DNA from: Corydoras sp. C115
Taxonomy: Eukaryota; Chordata; Actinopteri; Siluriformes; Callichthyidae
Length of the DNA stretch: 64,000 bases
Assembly: GCA_019802505.1 (NCBI GenBank)
Contig: JAFMOC010000071.1
Span: 1,180,501-1,244,500, forward strand
Reading direction: 5' to 3'
A program made the position numbers and the translations under genes. The notes beneath the pieces were generated by a model, which saw only the letters and a list, made by a program, of their open reading frames with translations, did not search any database and was not told the DNA's origin. This document shows positions 1 through 64,000 of this stretch, piece by piece (position 1 is the stretch's first letter; the number at the start of each line of letters is the position of its first letter).

Positions 1-2985
1 ATGTGAGTCAATATGGTCCGGAAATCAGGAGGCAGAGTTCAGGAGTGTGACAGCTGTGGGGAAAAAGCTGTTCCGGTACCTGGTGGTCTTAGTCCTTAAG
101 CTCCTGTAGCGCCTCCCAGAGGGCAGAAGAGAAAAGAGTCCGTTTGCAGGGTGACTGGGTTCCTTGAGTATTTTTCCAGCCCTTTTCAGACACCGCTTTG
201 TGTAGATGTCCTCTATGGTAGGAAGTGGTGATCTGGTGATGCGCTGGGCGGCTTTCACCACCCTCTGCAACGCTTTCCGGTCTGACACAGAGCAGGACCC
301 GTACCAAACTGTAATGCAGCTGGTCAGGATGCTCTCAATGGTGCAGCGGTAGAAGTTCACCAGAATGTCTGAGGACAGATGGTTCTTCCTCAGAGTCCTC
401 AGAAAGAACAGGCGCTGATGTGCCTTCTTGACCAAATTGGAGCAGCCGGTCGTCCAGGTGAGATCCTCAGAGATGTGTACACCTAGGAACTTGAAGCTGT
501 TCACACGCTCCACTGCCGTCCCATTGATATGAATGGGTTGGTGCTGGTCAGCCTTCTTCCTGAAGTCCATGATGAGCTCCTTTGTTTTCTCGGCATTGAG
601 CAGAAGGTTGTTAGTGTCGCACCACTCAGCCAGCCGATTCACCTCCTCTCTATAAGCAGTCTCATCGTTGTTTTTGATGAGTCCAATCACCGTGGTGTCA
701 TCTGCAAATTTAATAATGGTGTTGGAGCCATAGACAGGTTTGCAGTCATGGGTGAAGAGGGAGTAAAGAAAGGGACTTAACACACAGCCTTGTGGAACAC
801 CTGTGTTTATGGTGATGCTAGATGAACGATGGTTGTCCATCTGGACATATTGGGGTCGGTTGGTTAAGAAGTCCAGTAACCAATTGCACATGTGGGGACT
901 GATGCCTAAGTCTGTGAGCTTTGTGATGAGTTTTGAGGGGATGACTGTGTTGAATGCTGAACTGAAGTCTATGAACAGCATCCTGACGAAGGTGTTTTTA
1001 TTGTCCAGGTGTGAGAGGACAGAGTGCAGTGCTATGGAGATTGCATCCTCTGTACTCCTGTTCTGTCGATATGCAAATTGGTGGGGGTCCAGGTTGGGAG
1101 GGAGACAAGATTTGAGTTGTGCTAGGACCAGCCGTTCGAAGCACTTTGTAATGATGGGAGTGAGGGCTACTGGGCGGTAATCGTTCAGTATTGATGGGTT
1201 GGAGTTTTTGGGTATAGGAACAATGGAGGTTGTCTTAAAGCAGCTCGGTACCACAGCACAAGCCAAGGACAGATTGAATATGTCCGTCAGCACTCCTGCC
1301 AGCTCTTCAGAACACACTCTGAAAATACGCCCAGGGATGCCATCAGGACCTGCAGCTTTGTGGATTTTGATCCTGCTCAACACCATTCTTACATCAGTGG
1401 TAGAAAGAGTCAGTGGTTGATGGTCTGCAGACACATTTGTCTTGGTTGCAGTTGTCGGGTTCCCTCTCTCGAACCGAGCGTAAAAATTGTTAAGCTCGTC
1501 AAGGAAGGAGACATCAGAGGAGATAGGGGAGGGGTTGGTGGTCTTGTAATCAGTGATGATCTGAAGTCCTTGCCACATGCGTCTGGGGTTGGAGTTGGAG
1601 AAGTGTTCTTCTACCTTCCCCTTGTAGTGGAGTTTGGCTTTTTTAATACCCCTCTTCAGCTCGGCCCTGGCTGTACTGTAAGCCTTAGTATCACCTGACC
1701 TGAAGGCGATGTTACGGGCCTTCAGCAGTAGGCGAACATCTCGATTCATCCAGGGTTTTTGGTTGGGGTACATGGTGATCTTTTTCTGGGTGGTGACACT
1801 GTTTGTAGTTGTGGAGATATATTCCAATACCGATGAGGCGTACTGATCCAGGTCTGTGTGCGAGAACATATTCCAATCAGTGTTCCTAAACCGGTCCTGG
1901 AGCATGTCGTCTGTCCCCTCTGGCCACACTTTTATTGTTCTCACAGTGGGTTTCACACGTTGGATGAGTGGTGAGTACCAAGGTGTGAGAAAAATAGAGA
2001 GATGGTCAGATTGTCCAATGTGGGGGAGGGGTGTTGCTTTGTATGCTCCAGCCAGGTTGGAATAAACATGATCCAAAATCTTGTTCCCTCTGGTGTTGCA
2101 GGAGACATGTTGGTGGAATCTGGGAAGGACTGTCTTTAAGTTGGAGTGGTTGAAATCACCAGCAACAATAAAAACAGCCTCAGGGTGTTTGGTCTGGTGC
2201 TTGCTGATGGCAGCATAAAGTTCTTTCATAGCCAGCTTAGCATTAGCATCCGGGGGGATATACACTGCAGTGATTATGATGGAGGTGAATTCTCTAGGGA
2301 GATAATAAGGTCTACATTTGACCGTTATAAACTCCACATTAGGTGAGCAATGACTCTCGGATGTAGCAGAGTCTGTGCACCAAGCTTTGTTAACATAAAT
2401 GCACAAACCTCCACCTCTGGTCTTGCCGGAGTCCTCTGCTGTCCTGTCGGCTCGGTGTGCGTGTCGTCCTTCTAACGCAATAGCGTTGTCCGGGCAGCTG
2501 CTGTTTAGCCATGTTTCCGTGAAAATCATGACGTTTGAGTCCATAATTCTTTTGTTGTTGGTGATGGAGAGACGTATTTCATCCATTTTATTTGCCAGAG
2601 AGCGAACATTGGCTAGGAAAATGCTGGGTAAGGGCAGTCTGTGTGGTGTGAGCTTTAGCTTAGCTCGTAGCCCTCCACGCTTACCCCGCCTTTGTTTACG
2701 ATCTCTGCGCCGTCTTCGTGCACTTCCGCCCGGCCGGGAAGAGTGTGCAGCCTCCGATGGTCTGGAGATCTCTGGAATGAGTCGGAGATCGGCGATAAAA
2801 CTGTCGGAGATTCGAGTTCTGATGTCCAAAAGCTCCTGTCTGCTGTAGGAGAGTAGCGTTGAACAGTTCTGGATAAAAATACCGGTCAGGAGTAGGTAAA
2901 AAAACACTAAATAGCAGATTCTGGAGAGACGCTGAGCCTCGCGTTGTTCACGCGCCGCCATGTTGTCCCATGTATAACCCCTTTT
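1..2985 (-). mobile_element. L2/CR1-superfamily LINE, near full-length, antisense to sbf1
   Basis: Non-LTR retrotransposon in the sbf1 intron before the first visible exon. On the minus strand its single long reading frame covers almost the whole segment; 5' untranslated sequence would lie just past 2961. The 3' untranslated region and tail are outside the window, so target duplications cannot be checked. The C-terminal region and lack of a separate nucleocapsid frame here fit the L2 clade better than L1 or RTE, but clade placement is inferred by eye. Confidence 0.85.
25..2961 (-). CDS. LINE endonuclease/reverse transcriptase, intact 978 aa
   Basis: Encodes the element's own retrotransposition enzyme (target-primed reverse transcription in the nucleus). 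Order of parts: a hydrophobic N-terminal stretch (about residues 16-31), a very basic patch (RRRRRDRKQRRGKRGG, about 82-97), then an apurinic-type endonuclease beginning FLANVRSLANKMDEIR (about 115-130) with TETWL, GDFNHS and SDHLSI motifs. The reverse transcriptase follows, with IVPIPKNSNPSILNDYRPVA, FIDFSSAFNTV, GVPQGCVLSPFLYSLFTHD and the catalytic FADD (about 752-755). A conserved C-terminal tail runs past FKFLGVHIS. The ATG at 2961 is chosen because it opens the frame in a gccgcc-flanked context; the stop is tga at 27-25. No stop or frameshift, unlike every other LINE in the window, so this is a recent insertion. Confidence 0.9.
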   Translation of the reverse strand: MAAREQREAQRLSRICYLVFFYLLLTGIFIQNCSTLLSYSRQELLDIRTRISDSFIADLRLIPEISRPSEAAHSSRPGGSARRRRRDRKQRRGKRGGLRAKLKLTPHRLPLPSIFLANVRSLANKMDEIRLSITNNKRIMDSNVMIFTETWLNSSCPDNAIALEGRHAHRADRTAEDSGKTRGGGLCIYVNKAWCTDSATSESHCSPNVEFITVKCRPYYLPREFTSIIITAVYIPPDANAKLAMKELYAAISKHQTKHPEAVFIVAGDFNHSNLKTVLPRFHQHVSCNTRGNKILDHVYSNLAGAYKATPLPHIGQSDHLSIFLTPWYSPLIQRVKPTVRTIKVWPEGTDDMLQDRFRNTDWNMFSHTDLDQYASSVLEYISTTTNSVTTQKKITMYPNQKPWMNRDVRLLLKARNIAFRSGDTKAYSTARAELKRGIKKAKLHYKGKVEEHFSNSNPRRMWQGLQIITDYKTTNPSPISSDVSFLDELNNFYARFERGNPTTATKTNVSADHQPLTLSTTDVRMVLSRIKIHKAAGPDGIPGRIFRVCSEELAGVLTDIFNLSLACAVVPSCFKTTSIVPIPKNSNPSILNDYRPVALTPIITKCFERLVLAQLKSCLPPNLDPHQFAYRQNRSTEDAISIALHSVLSHLDNKNTFVRMLFIDFSSAFNTVIPSKLITKLTDLGISPHMCNWLLDFLTNRPQYVQMDNHRSSSITINTGVPQGCVLSPFLYSLFTHDCKPVYGSNTIIKFADDTTVIGLIKNNDETAYREEVNRLAEWCDTNNLLLNAEKTKELIMDFRKKADQHQPIHINGTAVERVNSFKFLGVHISEDLTWTTGCSNLVKKAHQRLFFLRTLRKNHLSSDILVNFYRCTIESILTSCITVWYGSCSVSDRKALQRVVKAAQRITRSPLPTIEDIYTKRCLKRAGKILKEPSHPANGLFSLLPSGRRYRSLRTKTTRYRNSFFPTAVTLLNSAS

Positions 2986-3459
2986 TATGCATTCTATAGG
3001 GTGGAAATTAGAAGATATATTGGTGGACCTGTGTTTTCTGTTGTCAAGAAAGCAATATACCCGAAATTTACCTAGAGTGTATAAATCTGTGGATGTGTTT
3101 AAATGATCTGCTCATGACAGGACTCTTAAGCAACATTAGAAAATTTGAAAAGAAAAAAAAAATTTTGAAAAGTTTTATTCTTAAGCAGTTTTTTTTTTTT
3201 CCTTAACTCCTACATGTGCTTTACATTATACTGTTTTATGCTTATCCGAAAACAGTTTGAATGACCTTGTTCTTTATTTTGTGCACTTAAAGCATGTTAT
3301 CTCTGCTTCATCATCACTGAAGGAAATGTCTCACGTCATTCACTGTGGTGTTATCACTTTAAGTTTGTTTGTATGCTCATACATGGGTTGGATATGTGGG
3401 ATGTTATTTTGAGTGAGGATTTCAGTGCAATACTTTACTGTGTATCTGTGTTCGTGTAG
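2986..3459. other. intron end, nothing recognised
   Basis: AT-rich intron sequence with short homopolymer runs (A near 3154, T near 3188). I see no exon resembling the SBF1 start and no repeat signature. Confidence 0.6.
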
Positions 3460-62531
<59,072 letters not shown>

Positions 62532-62629
62532 GTAGGACTTCAGCATTTACAGCATTATATATCTGTTCATGTTTTCACCTTAGTTAGTCCTTATTATTTA
62601 TACACTCACTTGTCTTTTTATTATATAAT

Positions 62630-62960
62630 ACTCCTTGTTTTTTATTCATCAGTTTAATTTACCATAGAGATGAAATTTGTAGAACTACAATTACATTTTG
62701 CATTCTATCTGTTTCTGTATATAATAGGTTAGTCTGTTACTCTGTTTTCTGTTATGGTCATAAACATAACAGAACAGGTATTATTTTGGTGGTAGATGAT
62801 TGTCATCACTGCAGTGGTATGGATTTGTTGTTGGTATTTTAGTATGTGTTGGACTGTGGTAACAGTGGATCTAACACAGTTGTGTTGCTGGAGTCTTTAA
62901 ACACGTTTTTTAATACTGCTGGACAGAGTATAATCCAGCATAATGTAGCACTGATAAAGT
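62630..62960. repeat. dispersed repeat family X, copy 3
   Basis: ttgtagaactacaattacat, ctgttatggtcataaacata, and ttggtggtagatgattgtca relate it to 20985-21298. Confidence 0.5.
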
Positions 62961-63059
62961 ATTACAAGGTGACAAACAGATTGTAAAGCCACTAATAAGC
63001 TTATCAAGTCCAAATGTATTTATAAAAAAAACCTGTTATTACAAAAAACAATTGGGTTT

Positions 63060-64000
63060 TAATGAACAAACCTGTAGAAGCCGGGCAGCAACCCAATAGG
63101 GAGTACCAGACCTCCTTTGCCCCAGCCACCTCTACCAGCTCAACAGGGGGAACCCTGAAGTGTAAGGGAGTACTCGGCCATCCTGTGAAGAAAACCCATT
63201 TTGGCCGCTTGTATTCGTAATGTTGTTCTATCAGTCGTTACCCAAAGCTCATGACCATAGGTGAGGGTAAGAACTTATGGCTTAGCTTCTTTTTCACCAC
63301 AACAGACCGGTATAGGGTCTGCATCACTGCTGACCCTTTATATCTTACCATCACTGGTGAACAAGACCCAGATATACTTAAACTCCTCCACTTGAGGCAA
63401 GATTTCATCTCTGACCTAGAGAGGACTCTCTACACTTTACCGACTGAGAACCATGGCCTCTGATTTGGAGGTGCTGATTCTCATCCTGGCCGCTTTACAC
63501 TCGGCTGCAAATCTATTCAGTAAGAGCAGAAGTTCACAGCTTAATGATGCTAACAGGACCACATAGTCAGCAAACAGCGGCGACATGATCCTCAGATCAC
63601 CAAACCAGACACCCCCTATCCCCTGGCTGCACCTAGAAATTTTGTCCATATAAATTATGAACAGAATCGGTGACAAAGAACAGCCCTGACTAAGTCCAAC
63701 CCTCACTGGAAATAAGTCAGATTTACTGCCGGCCATGCGAACCAAGCTCCTGCTTCGTACATATAGGGGCTGAATAGCCTGTAGTGAGGAGCCATGAACC
63801 CCATATTTGCAAAGCACCTCCCACAAAATACCCCGAGGAACACAGTCGAAAGCCCTCTCCAGATCCACAAAAGATATGTAGACTGGTTGGGCAAAGTCCC
63901 TTGAACCCTCAATGATCTTGGAGAGAGTAAAGAGCTGGTCCAGTGTTCCAAGACCAGGACGAAACCCGCACTGCTCCTCCTGAATCCGAGGTTCGACTAT
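63060..64000 (-). mobile_element. RTE-superfamily LINE (Rex3-like), copy C, cut by window end
   Basis: The minus-strand RT frame (63868-63437) is open for 143 codons: MDLERAFDCVPRGILWEVLC, VGLSQGCSLSPILFIIYMDK, LFADYVVLLASLS and RMRISTSKSEAMVLSR. The catalytic FADD reads FADY here, so a key aspartate is lost. The 3' part to 63063 keeps the LEELAEVAGA-type end region. The 5' part lies beyond the window. Confidence 0.88.

Noticed and set aside
529..2848. Several plus-strand open frames of 66-149 codons in the first 3 kb
   Set aside because: They are antisense shadows of the intact LINE frame and show no domain of their own.

Overview
This window is vertebrate genomic DNA, most likely from a teleost and probably an ostariophysan such as a catfish or a relative. 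The order is an inference from repeat types; teleost is well supported. It holds the 5' half of one host gene on the + strand, broken into 23 exons and buried in transposon debris. The gene is sbf1 (SET-binding factor 1, also MTMR5), a DENN-domain Rab exchange factor and catalytically dead myotubularin. Every exon ends at GT/AG junctions, phases agree from exon to exon, and there is no stop or frameshift in 3,052 coding bases (about 1,017 residues). The gene therefore looks functional. The first coding exon lies upstream of the window. The last exons (pseudophosphatase and PH domain) lie downstream.

Layout. 1-2985: antisense L2/CR1-superfamily LINE with one intact 978-residue endonuclease/reverse-transcriptase frame, in the intron before the first visible exon. 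3460-7241: four exons (start of the DENN module). 7242-20546: a 13.3 kb intron holding a hAT remnant with a BED zinc finger, a Tc1 element, an RTE/Rex3-like LINE and an internally deleted CR1/Rex1-like LINE. 20547-27972: four exons (central DENN) separated by hAT halves and a 5'-truncated L2 LINE. 27973-35516: a 7.5 kb intron with an RTE copy, SINEs, a Tc1 end and LTR-like pieces. 35517-41597: seven exons (end of DENN, start of the SBF2 domain). 41598-50033: an 8.4 kb intron with a Tc1 remnant and an I/Nimb-like LINE split by a stack of hAT and SINE insertions. 50034-52968: three exons. 52969-59413: a 6.4 kb intron with piggyBac, hAT, LTR and Tc1 remnants. 59414-62531: five exons ending in the GRAM domain. 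62532-64000: an RTE copy.

No CRISPR array, operon or rRNA gene is present, and no free-standing tRNA gene; tRNA-like signals belong to SINE heads. I found no convincing undescribed protein-coding system. The unusual content is the nested transposon architecture, above all 44400-49780, where an old LINE is split by elements that still show 8-bp target duplications.
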